From Zeus faber (taxonomy: Eukaryota > Chordata > Actinopteri > Zeiformes > Zeidae), in the NCBI GenBank assembly GCA_960531495.1, contig OY482854.1, positions 29,381,152 through 29,445,151 of the forward strand: a stretch of DNA of 64,000 bases, in the 5' to 3' direction. Below are positions 40,726 to 52,400 of the stretch, piece by piece. Within the stretch, counting starts at the first letter, position 1, and every line of letters starts with the position of its first letter. The notes beneath the pieces were generated by a model. That model was not told the DNA's origin. It did not search any database and saw only the letters and a program-made list of their open reading frames with translations. Made by a program: the position numbers and the translations under genes.

Positions 40726-40810
40726 ACATATACACCGATCAGCCACAATAAAACCACTTGCCTAATATTGTGTAGGTCCCCCTTGTGCTGCCAAAACAGC
40801 TCTGACCCGC

Positions 40811-41308
40811 CTAAACAGTGTTCAGGTAGGTGGTCAAATTAACATCCACGTGAATGCCAGGAACCAAGGTATCCCAGAAGAACATTGTCCAGAGCATCAC
40901 ACTGCCTCCACCGGCTTGTCTTCTTTCAACAGTGCATCCTGGTGCCAACTCTTCCCCAGGTAAACAACAGACACACACCCGGCCATCCGCACAATGTAGA
41001 AGAAAATGTGATTCATCAGACCGGGTCACCTTCTTCCATTTCCTTTTTCACCACTTTGTGCCAGAATAGCTCTTCCGTGGGAACAAACCAGATGGGCTGG
41101 ACTTCACTCCCCACGTGCATCAATGAGCCCATGACCCTGTCACCGGTTCACCAGTCGTCCTTCCTTGGACACTTGTGGTAGGTAGTAACCACTGTACAGC
41201 AGGAACAGCCCACAAGACCTGTGGTTTTGGAGATGCTCTGACCCAGTCGTCCAGCATCACAATGTGCTCCTTGTCAAAGTGGCTCAGATCCTTACGCTGC
41301 TTCAACAT
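40811..41308 (-). pseudogene. Tc1-like transposase remnant
   Basis: The start MLKQRKDLSHFDKEHIV is readable at 41308-41258, then a frameshifted DNA-binding region. The first catalytic Asp context (RSDESHFLLHCADGR) begins near 41024, and AGGGSVMLW and VPGIHVDVNLTTYLN follow. The remaining DDE residues lie in a deleted segment. Usual length is about 340 residues; roughly 165 codons remain. Confidence 0.8.
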
Positions 41309-42317
41309 TTACATTTACATTTACATTTTCATTTAGCAGACGCTTTTATCCAAAGTGACTTACAAGGGAGAATAACATTCAAGCTACATTGTGACAGAGA
41401 CATTAGTGTAACAATAAATACTGCTAAGTAGTGCTAAGTAATTGTAAGTTTGGAGAGGAGGTACTCACTGAAGAGCTTGGTCTTCAAGTGCTTCTTAAAG
41501 ACAGAGAGGGAGGTCCCTGCTCTGGTCGTTTTTGGCAGCTCGTTCCACCAACGTGGAACTACAAATGAGAATAACCTGGATTGCCGTGGTTGTAAGGCCG
41601 GCAGAGCCAGGCGACGCTCATTTGATGAGCGCAGCATCCGGGGGGTAACGTGCTTTTACAAGAGGATTTAAGTAGGTGGGAGCATTCCCAACAATCACTG
41701 TACTCTGTAGGCCAGCATAAGAGACTTGAACTTGATGCGAGCGGCTACAGGTAACCAGTGGAGCTCATTGAGCAGCGGAGTGACATGTGCCCTCTTTGGC
41801 TGGTTGAACACCAGTCGCGCCGCCGCATTCTGTATCATCTGCAGTGGCTTCACTGCACAGGCCGGCAAGCCTGTTAAGAGAGCGTTGCAGTAGTCGAGAC
41901 GGGACATCACCAAGGTTTGTTCCAGCAGTTGAATGGCATATTGGGTCAGGTACGGCCTGACTTTTCGGATGTTGAATAGTGCGAATCAGCAGGACCGGGA
42001 GACGGCGGCAACATAGTCCGAGACTGTCAGTTGTTCATCAATAATGACACCTAGATTCCTTGCAGCCTTGGTAGGAACAAGAGATAGAGAGTCAATTTTA
42101 ATATCAATGTTGTGATAAATACCTTGCTTGGCCGGGAAGACCAGGAGTTCCGTTTTCGCCATGTTAAGTTGAAGATGATAATCCTTCATCCATGTGGATA
42201 TGTCAGCGAGACAATCCGAGATCCGCGTCGAGACAGTGGGGTCATCAGGCAGGAAGGACAGCTAGAGTTGAGTATCATCCGCTTAGCAGTGATATGAAAA
42301 GCCATGTGAGCGGATGA
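41309..42317 (-). mobile_element. L2 LINE, 5'-truncated, nested in Tc1
   Basis: Perfect tcaacat duplications (41302-41308, 42318-42324) flank it. Minus-strand frames cover the C-terminus of reverse transcriptase: LQLNMAKTELLVFPAKQG, MVMSRLDYCNALLTGLPACA, LQMIQNAAARLVFNQPKRAH, FKSLMLAYRVQ and VPRWWNELPKTTRAGTSLSV. The 3' end is gtaagtcactttggataaaa, gcgtctgctaaatg and (atgtaa)n. The tail is the one carried by the SINE at 4687. Confidence 0.93.
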
Positions 42318-42374
42318 TCAACATATCAACTTCAACAACTGACTCTTCACTTGCTGCCTCATATATATATACAA

Positions 42375-42376
<2 letters not shown>

Positions 42377-42442
<66 letters not shown>
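42377..42442. repeat. (GT)n microsatellite
   Basis: About 32 gt units lie inside the Tc1 5' region, bordered by (at)n at 42361-42370. Confidence 0.97.
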
Positions 42443-42445
<3 letters not shown>

Positions 42446-42545
42446 ATAATATATCCCACCCCTTGACAGGTGCCATTGGAATGAGATGATACATGTTATT
42501 CACTTCACCTGTCTGGTTTTAATGTTGTGGCTGATTTCTGTGGTA

Positions 42546-43140
42546 TTTGTTGTGGTATATTGACATTTTGCATGCTAAAGGCTCTTTGATCTGAGTGCAA
42601 CATCATGGTTGCCCTCACAAACTCTCTTTGCTACTATTTGCATTCGATGGATGTTGAAGGTCTTTTAATCTTCTATTAATAATGACTGTAGGCGTGTGGA
42701 CCACAATGGACACAGTTCTGATGAATAAATCCAGCCGCCGTGAACACAGGGCTGCTATACATCGTGGTAAAGCTCATTGACACCAGATCTGCGTTTGTTC
42801 TTATTTCGCTGCTTTGTCCCCTTTTGCATTGCTGCCGCTGGGGTTTATGCTCCGAGAATGACAATAAGCCTACAACGCCAAGGCCACACCGGCGTATACA
42901 CAAAGCAGTGCTGAGACTACAGCTCTGTGGCGGGCCTCACAGCTGCGCACATGGTTGCTTCTGGTAAAGCCACGCGGCCACATAGCGGCTCAGTCGATTA
43001 GGCCCCACAGCGCAGTTATCTTGCAAAGGCCGGTCATGTGGCTGCCATTGAGGCCCCTGTAGAGACCTTAAGAGGTGCACGTGCGCAAAGTAAAAAAGAT
43101 AAAAATAAGGGCATGCATCCATTTCCAGCAAAACCTGGAA
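42546..43140. other. Unassigned sequence
   Basis: No gene is supported. Frames to 75 codons on both strands carry no domain. Confidence 0.4.
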
Positions 43141-43158
43141 CATTGGTTCAGAACGCCT

Positions 43159-43949
43159 TCTTCTTCTTCCTCTTTGGGCTGCTCCCCTTTAGGGGTGGCC
43201 AGAGCAGATCATCTGCCTCCAACACCTTGTGTTCTGCGCGTCCTCCTCCCTTACACCAACCGCCTGCATGTCCTCCCTCAGCACCTCCTTAAAGCTTCTC
43301 TTTGGCTTCATCTTTTCCTCTTGCCTGGCAGCTCCACCCTCAGCCTCCTTCTCCCAATGTAACTCTCATCTCTCCTGCACACGTGTCCAAACCATCTCAA
43401 TCTGGCCTCTCTCACTTTTCCACCAAACTGTCCGACCTGAGCTGTCCCTCTAATGTCCTCCTTCTTAATCCTGTTCGTCCTCGTCGCTCCCAATGAAAAC
43501 CTCAACATCGTCAACTCTGCCGCCTCCAGTTCAGCCACCTGCCTTTTTGTCAGTGCCACCGCCTCTAAACCGTACAACATGGCTGCTCTCACTACCGTCC
43601 TGTACACCTTCCCCTTCACTCTTGCTGGAACCCTTCTGTCACAGATTACTCCGGACACTCTTCTCCACCCACTCCACCCTGCCTGTATTGTCTTCTTCAC
43701 ACCTCTCCGGCACTCTGCGCTGCTTTGGATGGTCATCCCCAAGTACTTGAACCCATCCGCCTTCTCCACCCATTCAGGCACATGTATTCTGTCTTACTCC
43801 TGCTGACTTCTATTCCTCTTCTCTCTAATGCATGCCTCCACTTCTCCAGGCTCTCCTCCACCTGCTCCCTACTCTCGCTACAGATCACAATGTCATCCGC
43901 GAACATCAGTCCACGGAGACTCATTTCATGTGTAAATTAATTTAATAAT
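43159..43949 (-). mobile_element. RTE-type LINE, copy 2, with 16-bp target duplication
   Basis: Perfect copies of ttggttcagaacgcct (43143-43158 and 43950-43965) flank it. On the minus strand it starts within the FADD block (MFADDIVICSESREQVEESL, 43900-43840) and continues to the C-terminus (VYRTVVRAAMLYGLEAVALT, RLRWFGHVCRRDESYIG). It ends with agcagcccaaagaggaagaa and (gaa)n. By eye it is very similar to 31500-32262 and open over 157 codons (43308-43781), so it is a recent insertion. Confidence 0.93.
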
Positions 43950-43965
43950 TTGGTTCAGAACGCCT

Positions 43966-46090
43966 ACATGTAAATTCCTATGTTGCCCAGAAAATAAATC
44001 TGCTCCCTGCTTGTCGTCTGGGCTTTCTCTTCTCCTTTTTCCGAGTGGCTGAATAAAGTAATTTATTCACGAATGAGCGACTCATTGAAAGACGGTTATT
44101 GCTCTGTTACTATTCAGCTATGACAAAATAATGTCGGCCAAGAAAGTCTTCTTTTTCCAACTAAAACCACACAGTGGTTACATATGTCATTATTTGGGCT
44201 CATATTATGCTATTTTATTGAAGTATTAAGTCAACAATTGATACTAGGATTTTGAAAAAAAAAAAGAAAAGAAAACCACCTGCCTTTGCGCGTCCCTCTG
44301 GAAGAAACACTCCCTCAGCCCCGCCCTTCCAACCGTCCGACAAAACACAGGGGTCTGTCGAGTTGGGGACCCCTCTTTTAGTCCATACATAATACAGCTG
44401 TTTCTACTGAATCGCACCTGACAAAATGGACACCATGGCGCATCACGGGGCAGGTGCTCAGGCACCACTCGCCATGCCCTCCGCACGTGCCTGCTGGCAT
44501 CGCAGGGCGGCCTCCTAGGGGGGGCTCTTTTCTGTTTCGTCAGCCGCTGTGTGTGTTGACTGTCGTGTGGTAAGCGCTGTATGTGTATTTTTATATGTTG
44601 TTCTGTCATTGCTGCTCGCACATTTCCCCTCAGGGGTCAACAGAGATTTGACTTCCACATTTGCCATTTCTTTTCCCCACTTTGTCGCTGCAGTTGGGGG
44701 CTCCACCTGGGCGCACACATCCCATCAACACACGGTACCTATTTACGTACATTAGTTAGTGCTTAAGACTCATGTCTCCTCGGCAGTTTTGCGGATTCGG
44801 GGGGTTACACAAAAAATACCTGATATTACAACATTAATGATGTTAAGATAATGGTTAAAATGTTATAAATATGGTTAAAAAGCAATTTCATGGGGGAATA
44901 ACAGGGTACAGTTTAATAAATTAGTTAAATAGACACATAAGTACAGTTAAAACTATTTTGTTTTGTTTTGAAAAGTTCAAGGCAGCAAGAGGAAGTGGTT
45001 TTCGAGAATAAGAGTAATACTGGTCATTCATTGGTTGAGGTGAGTGCAAACAAAGGTGTGCGAGAAGAAGAAGAGTGTGTTAAGTTTCGATGGCTGGACT
45101 AACCAAGTCAATACGAGAAGTGTGGGTGAAGTTTGTGTAAACAAAGTATGTAGTCGTTGTCTAAGACGATCTACTCGACAGTCTTCACGATTGGACTCAA
45201 AACTCCTAAACGGGGTAACGCACTTTTATTTTGTTGCTCTCCGAGAGAAGCGGCCAAATAATTTGGTGCCTTTTCCGCTCACAAGCATCGCATCAGGTCT
45301 GCAACCGAGGCACTTTTTAACGGAGGCAATTTTTTAACAGAGGCAATTTCCCCTTTTGAGTTGAACTTGAATTAGGCTTAACCTGAATTTTCGTGAGATT
45401 TTTTTTTACGTTTTCTGTTGAAGGGAATTATTGAGGTGACTTTTAAGTTATTGAAGAGAAAGAAAAGGTCATTTAAAGGAGTCTCAAGGATTTTATTTCA
45501 TTGTCATTATTTGCATTTTCCTAGGTTAAAAAGGAATTTATTATTTCTAAAAACTGAGCACCGTGTGATGTTTGGTTATTCCTTTAGCTCGAGGTATTTA
45601 AGCATAAGAGATAAATATTAGTGATAGTTTGATGAAGTGAAACATTTATCTCATTGCAGTACGCTAATTGCTTTCATGTTGATAACATGTTGATTTGGTA
45701 CTAGGCTTAAGTAAACATAACCTAATAATAGTGATATTGCAGTTCATTGCAGGTTAATAAAGAAATCCAAGATAATTTAAAGTGTTTAAACGTAACAGAG
45801 ACACAGGACGACATTACCTTAAGTTCTTTATTGCAAATTAATTTAACTGAATGAAAGAACTCCGGGCCCCGCCCTGACTAAAATTGCGATAGGTGGGCTA
45901 CCCTTATATGCCTGTGTCGGCTCAAACATTGTTTGGCAGGATTGAGAAGTAGAGCCCAGATGTCTGAATTATAATGATCTCACCAAAATGATCGAACAAT
46001 AAGGTTCAGATTGTGTGCCGGAGACGAGTCTCAGCTGGTGCCCGGCGGCTGTCATTCATTCTCAGATAAACTGCTGAGAGCAGTCCTCAG
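43966..46090. other. Unassigned sequence, possible decayed LTR leader
   Basis: No gene is supported. At 44696-44713 tgggggctccacctgggc resembles a tRNA-proline-type primer-binding site, but no matching LTR or coding region was found. AT-rich from 45350 to 45850. Confidence 0.4.
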
Positions 46091-46099
46091 ATCAGATCC

Positions 46100-47930
46100 T
46101 CATCCACGGCTCATAGCGCAGGCCGTTACCGGAGTCCGCCCAAGGTTCAAAACCGATGTGTTTTCTCTATAGTTGCATCCAGAGCAATGAGGGTCGACCT
46201 CCCGTACGCCTCTAAAGTGCTCGACTCCATAACCACTCGCGTTTACTGTACACAGGTGAAATACCCAGGTGAAGCTCATTATTGGGTTTACGATAATGTG
46301 TTTACATCCGTTTGGAATATTGCGATGATGGAAAAAGAGTTTCACTGGCGAGCGGCGTAGCCGGGTTATTGACACATTCTCCACCGTCCGGGAAAAACCT
46401 CCGTCTGCCACCCCCTCCCACACCTTCTTCAATACGTCCCCGTTTGGGTCCTCGCGCCTGTCCAAATATCTCTGGATTTTATTTTATTATTTTATTTCAC
46501 TTTTCTCACTTTCCCACCAAAGCTGTCACCATGCGTTTACCGCCGGTCGCCTCGTTGACCGTTTTCTATCTGCCCAAAGAACTCTTTCTGGGTCAAATAT
46601 CTGTGGCGGAATCTCTTGGTTTTGTGGCACACGTGCAGTGGTGGAGCCTCAGATCACACCCGGGTATTTACACGCCAGGATAGATGGAACGATTGAGGAG
46701 AAATCCAAGCCTATTCCTCGGGTCGAGCTTGCGTCCACTTCCGGTTCAAATCCATGAAGATGATCGGGCGTGGTGTTTACATGACGGAATACTGCCTTGA
46801 TGGTGCTATTCAAGTGCATGTAAACACACTGAATAACTCTAAAACAACAGTTTCAATATTCTGCAACAAAATGGCGCACCGGCATCAAACCTGTGGCCTG
46901 CAGAGGAAAAGGTCATCGAGGACCTTGGATGGGTTTACTGGTCAAATTAAGTCACTTAGCCTGTTGATATCCCAGAAACCACTGCAGCTCCATCGACATT
47001 GGATTTAGTTTTAAGATTAGCATTAGCGGAGCTGAATCTCCGATGTACAACGGTAAGGACATCAAATGTTTCTCATCAATGGATCAGTCACAAGAATTCA
47101 GCCCAGTCACTGGTGCTACGCCTGCATATAAATACCCTTTTGTACCTACACGGTAAAGTTACCTGACTGCAGGCCTGTGCAGAGATGTTAAGGCGGGCAG
47201 GTGCTTAAACCCACCCCCCCCCCAAAAAAAACACTACAAAACGGTAAGTTTTCCCGCTACGCAGTTTTTTGTTTCGTTCCATAAGGAAACGGAGGGGTGG
47301 GGCGGACTGCAGATCGCCCGCGGCGGCGCGCATCGGCGGGCATCAGGAGCTGCGCTCGGCTGTGCATACATCGCAGTTGCGCCGAGGACACATTCCTCAT
47401 GAATATATTTTGCCCAGACAATCCGCTTCCTCCACGCCCGATCATGCAACCCCCCCCCCCCCCCACGCCATGCATGCCTGAGTGAGAGGTTTTGGGGCTA
47501 AACTGGGCGTGTCTCCACCGTGCAGTATACGATTAAAAATTCAAACAGACTTTTCCTGGAGGGATTTATCTCCAATTTCCCTGTGCGGTCCACCTGAGAG
47601 ACCACTTTAGAATTATGTTTAAAACTCATTTTGAAATAATCGAGGACGCTTTGAATGTGTCAATCCATTGCAAATTTAGCGTAACATGAGATAAATAAAT
47701 AATAAATATGTAATAATTATAATAATAAATAAATGACCAATGTAGTATATATGCCAGTTCATCTGCTAGTTGATGTATTTTTATTTCTGAAATGTGGCCG
47801 ATGTCATAAAAGGTATATGTGTTTCTCTCTCCCTCCTCCAATGTTTACACCTGCACTTGAACGTCTGAAGGGTTAAGGAAGAAAGCTGTGAAAAGGACAA
47901 AGAGAGACACAGAAAACAATCAATCAATCA
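46100..47930. other. Unassigned sequence with MITE-like wording
   Basis: Pieces such as gtgtttacatgacgg (46771) and gtgcatgtaaacac (46816) form an inverted pair also echoed at 58160-58185. A minus 121-codon and a plus 123-codon frame overlap at 46100-46683 without a known domain. 47285-47400 is CpG-rich. Confidence 0.4.
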
Positions 47931-47935
47931 CCTTA

Positions 47936-49262
47936 AGCCTGCTTCACACCGAATTTGACGACAACAAACTCAATAAATCTCTTGGTATATTGTGTGTATT
48001 TTTATTTATTTTTTTGCACAACACCACAGTACAGAAAAGGACGTTTTCAACTCTATGGAACACGGTGAATGTCTATGTGATCAAACTACACAAGCTCTCC
48101 CACTTTTCCTGACATACTGAGTCTCGTGACGCCAAACCCAGACTCAATTGATCCGACGGCCACTAGAGGGAGGGTCCGACTGTCGGACGGACGTGTGTAT
48201 GGATTCGGTCGGAAGCCCGCTTTAATGCTACTTTTTAAAAGACATTACATCATTGCATTATTTAGCCGTACAGGGTGCAGTATAAAATATGAATATTTTA
48301 CACATATTGACTCCTGTACTGTAGTTATGAGAGACACACATGCAGGTATCAGGTTCTGTTCATAAACTATGTCTACAACCAACAAACATTGATCCTTAAT
48401 TCATAGCGTAAAGCATACGGCCATTATAACGCATTACAGCTTAGATTAAAAAAAAATCAAATGAAAAAAAAAGCATTTAGACCCAAAAGTCACAGTGATC
48501 CAAAACAAACTCACCGTGGAGTAAAACCGTTTCTCCGCATTCGTTCTGCCTCTATGTGAGTGAACAACTTACAGCCTTCAACTGAGCCAAATGAACTGAA
48601 ATATCCTCCACCTAAAAACAGGAGTTTGAGGCAGTTTAAGTTCACTTGCGCTCTCCGTTATGTTATTGATGCCAACTGCCAGTGTTGGTGAGAATGTCCT
48701 TCGTTTATCACCGGTTACCATGGCGATAAATACAATCCAATTACGAACCACACCCCAATTTCCGTTCTGTGAAGATTTGAGGGAGAAAGCAGCAGGGGAC
48801 CTCTAAAACCAGATATTATCGTGCTTCACACCGCATCCGTAATCGCATCCGTCAGTCGGATCCTTCCATCCGCCGTCGGATGAACTGCGCCTGGGTTTCG
48901 CAAAAAATGGTAGAGTTTGTATTTATAAGTACAACATCTAGTAGTTTGCTCAGCTGAACATTAATCATGTTCCATGGGTGAGAGTACATTTATTTAGTGT
49001 TTGGAAAGTGCGACCCAAGGTAACGTTAATGTCATTATTTTATAAACTTGACTTGTTTACTTAGTTTTGCTGAGTTTTAAAGCCAATTCCAACAAAAAAA
49101 AAACCACTGACTGACGTGACGCCGGTCGTAGGGTCGGACCCAAACTTGTCGAATGAGTCGGAAAATGTTAACGCATTCCCGAGCCTGCGGATCCAAAAAA
49201 TCTCCATAGGAATAGATAGAGTTCGGGTTCGACGTTTGTCGGATTCGGTGTGAATCCGGCTT
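47936..49262. mobile_element. DNA element(s) with 'ttcacaccgaat' terminal inverted repeats
   Basis: The left end aagcctgcttcacaccgaat and inverted right end aaagccggattcacaccgaa match well. Internal echoes at 48198-48222 (gattcggtcggaagcccgc) and 48812-48835 (gcttcacaccgcatccg) suggest two shorter elements side by side, or one rearranged element. No transposase was recognised and the target duplication is unclear. Confidence 0.6.
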
Positions 49263-49264
49263 TG

Positions 49265-49960
49265 GACCCAGCATCCGGAGGAATTCGAACCGGATCGGAA
49301 ACTTGTTCTCGCTTTGAAAACTCAAAACCCCAGAGTCAATAACGAAGGAGGTCGACTTCAGAGATTCCCTTTTGGAAGAAAAGAAACCAACGGGAATGTT
49401 TACCAGAAGCTGACGGCTGGTTTCCGCCCGTCACCCAGTCCTGTCACAGTGAATCAGTGGTTATCAGTGGGTGTAGCCTCAATCTCACTGTTCAATCAAC
49501 ACGCGGTCGTGAAGGCATGGAGGTCTCAGCACACACTTGGAAAAACAAGAGAGATAAGAATGTCCATCACCCCGCCTCACTGTGAGCAGTGTCGACGTAG
49601 GAGCAAACACATGTTTATCTTTTAACACCGCCTGATGCTCGATAAACACGCCACAGCAAGAGGACAGGTTTAAATCCGATCATCACAGCGGAAGGTGAAA
49701 TGCACAGTTCCGCACAGTTACTTTCCATTTCCACTTAACTTCAATTATATAATCCAGCGTGTGGTGCTTGAAACGTGCCGAAGCTAAATGTCAAGCATAA
49801 CGTTGTGGTCACAAGTCAACGAGACAGTCACGCTGGAATGAACGGCCACTCAACTTTCAAAGCATCTCCTGTTATTCCGCCATCGTCCAATTCATGAAGC
49901 CTTGTCTATTCCTGCTCTTGATATCACGTGAAAAGACACATTGAAGTTTGATAAACCGTG
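49265..49960. other. Unassigned sequence
   Basis: No gene or repeat is recognised. A 103-codon frame (49314-49625) has no domain. Confidence 0.4.
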
Positions 49961-49963
49961 AAA

Positions 49964-50457
49964 CCACGCCCCCATTCACCTGTAACTAGTTCCTAACCCA
50001 CGCCCCCATTTACCTGTAAATAGTTCCTAAACCACGCCCCCATATACCTGTAACTATTTCCTAAACCACGCCCCCATTTACCTGTAACTAGTTCCTAACC
50101 CACGCCCCCATATACCTGTAACTACTTCCTTAACCACGCCCCCATGTACCTGTATCTAGTTCCTAAATTACGCCCCATTTACCTGTAACTAGTTCCTAAA
50201 CCACGCCCCCATTTAACTGCAACTAGTTCCTAAACCACGCCCCCATTTACCTGCAACTAGTTCCCTAACCACACCGGTTTACCTAGTTTTAATTCCTAAA
50301 CCACACCACTATTTACCTGCTACCAGTTTGTCAACCACACCCTGTTTATCTGCTACTAGTTACTAAACCAGTCCCTGGTTAACCTGCTACTAGTTCCTAA
50401 GCCATGCCCATGTTTACCTGCTACTAGCTCCTAAACTGGTCCCTTGTTTACCTGCTT
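49964..50457. repeat. 34-bp minisatellite, about 14 units
   Basis: Unit ccacgcccccatttacctgt plus aactagttcctaaa. The left units are near-identical, and from about 50270 they diverge progressively (cctgctaccagtttgtcaac). This gradient shows that homogenisation is confined to one end. Confidence 0.95.
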
Positions 50458-50459
50458 TA

Positions 50460-50888
50460 TACTAAAAACATCAACATCCTTATCTGACCTAGTTAATAAT
50501 TTGCAAACAGGCCATTTGGGATGCAGCTATATGGCTCCCCGACACATCTTCCTCCCAAACAGGACGTGCTGTGTCCAAAAATTGTTTGCAAAAGTGGTTC
50601 TCCAACCGTCAAAGCCTTTAAATACCACCTCTGATCACAGAAAAGCATGAAACAGGCTCGAACAGGCTGTCGCTCATCAGGGCACTTGAATATGGATTTC
50701 TTTCAAATTCATCAGATCTCTAATATGCATTCCCGATAACAAAAATGAACAGCAAATGCAAGTTAATTTTACCCTTCCCTCTCTCCACTCTCTAACCGCT
50801 CCTCCAAGACTGCACAGTTTAAAATGTGGGTCACCAACAAGAAAACCTCAAATTGTGTTTGTGTGCGTGCGGGTGTGTGTGTGTGTGG

Positions 50889-50951
<63 letters not shown>

Positions 50952-52400
50952 CGTGCACTGTAAAGCCCATCTAGTTCCGTCAAATAACCACGTTTGATGG
51001 AAACCGCCATGAGCTGTTTTTGTTTGACAGGATCAGGAACAGGATCTGTCCTTCTCAGTTATACTTGCATGTAAACATGGATTCTACCCTCTTGCTTGTG
51101 TATTACCTAAATGCGTTCATCATGATTCTAATTCACATTTTCCACTTTGTTTTACAAAGCCATAGTAAACCGGCGCCTCTATCCTTTCCATGCAGCATCC
51201 AGACGTCCGGTGGGTTATTCTGAGAGCAAACAAACTGAAAAAATATAATTAAGACTACAATTTGCATGATCATGGCTTCAAGTTGAGTTTTAGTGAATCT
51301 CATAATTGAATAAACAGGATGGTGAAAAGAGCAGAGCGGATGTTGAATGGAATGCAGACTCCAAAATGAGAGTGGATTCCACAGGGGGCTTTGGTTTCGC
51401 ACGAACACAGCAGTGGTTGTTACAAGTGAGATGAGGCTCGTTTTGTGTCGCGGTTGGTTCATTTCACACTCCAAGCCAACCAGATAAACATCCCACGGAG
51501 AGTGTGGAGAGGCTCTGCGCTACCACTTGGATGTACGCAGGGAAAACATTCCTTCTCTGACCACGAATAGATTAATATTGGGCCCCGGCCCAATTTTTTC
51601 AGGACAAGCTTGAGCTTCAATAAATCATACAAAAGCGGGACAGAATACACTAGTATTCTCTGGAGCATCGGTCACACCTGGTGCGAGCATTTGCTCTTCT
51701 GGCCTATTTTCAACGTTTGGACTTTCACGACGTACGCCGGCGAGAAAAAATGAGAAACGTGCTCCGCAGCAGCCTGTCGCTCATTCGGGTCCCTGTGAGT
51801 CGTTACCGCGGCGGCGACCGCTCTAGCGGGGAGGCCCGGTGCAGTGCCTGCCCCTACCTGCAGAGTCGCTGTGTTCCTCTAAAGACAGGAGGCGGTCAAC
51901 GAGCCACTCAGAAGACAATTGTCAACCCATTTCAGCTGCCTTTGATTCCATTTTTGTCTGTGTTGCTATGCCAACCTCACGCGTGTTGTACAAGCTGAAT
52001 GAACGAGTGACCGCCACATGCAGGTCCCTGAAGGTAAACCCAGTGGGCATAAAGATCGCAATCCAACAAAGACCGGCGGTGCACGCGAACCCAGCGACCA
52101 CCTCCACCGCCAATCTGTGCGTCCAACCCCCACCGTCTTCTCCACCCGCTTCACCATCCGTTACTTACACGGCTCCGCGGGGCGGGTCCTTCAATCTTTC
52201 ATGTTCTCTTTTTCATTTTCCTTTAACCGATTTCACTTTGTCTCTCCGGACTGAAACAGTAGGCGCCGTTTTCTTTTTCTTTTTTTTTTCAGTGTTGGCT
52301 TTTTCGAGAAGATAATCTCTTACTGGGCGGTCCAGATCAAAAGGCAGCTTTCATCTCCTCATATAGTATGTAGCATATAATTCCACTGATTAAAAGTCCA
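50460..52400. other. Unassigned intergenic sequence
   Basis: A (GT)n run occupies 50875-50947. Plus frames of 105 and 158 codons (51681-51998, 51839-52315) overlap in different phases and show no domain. The latter ends in a T-run-derived Phe tract. No gene is supported. Confidence 0.45.

Larger units (their letters stand above)
40731..42545 (-). mobile_element. Tc1-like transposon with TA ends, split by an L2 LINE
   Basis: Terminal repeats tacaccgatcagccacaat and (inverted) taccacagaaatcagccac, ending in TA, bound the element. Minus-strand transposase pieces are MLKQRKDLSHFDKEHIVML near 41308 (start) and SDESHFLLHCADGRV with GGGSVMLWTMFFWDTL near 40900. The sequence then jumps to the 3' terminal region, so the last part of the catalytic domain is deleted. 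The coding start is separated from the 5' end by the LINE at 41309-42317 and a (GT)n run. Confidence 0.88.

Noticed and set aside
46100-46683. Overlapping 121- and 123-codon frames as a gene or Harbinger MADF protein
   Set aside because: No complete MADF or other domain could be traced, and MITE-like wording surrounds it.
49964-50457. A CRISPR array
   Set aside because: The 34-bp units are directly adjacent with no spacers, and the genome is vertebrate. It is a minisatellite.
51681-52315. Overlapping 105- and 158-codon plus frames as a gene
   Set aside because: The frames are in different phases, no domain is visible, and the end is a T-run. No splice structure links them.
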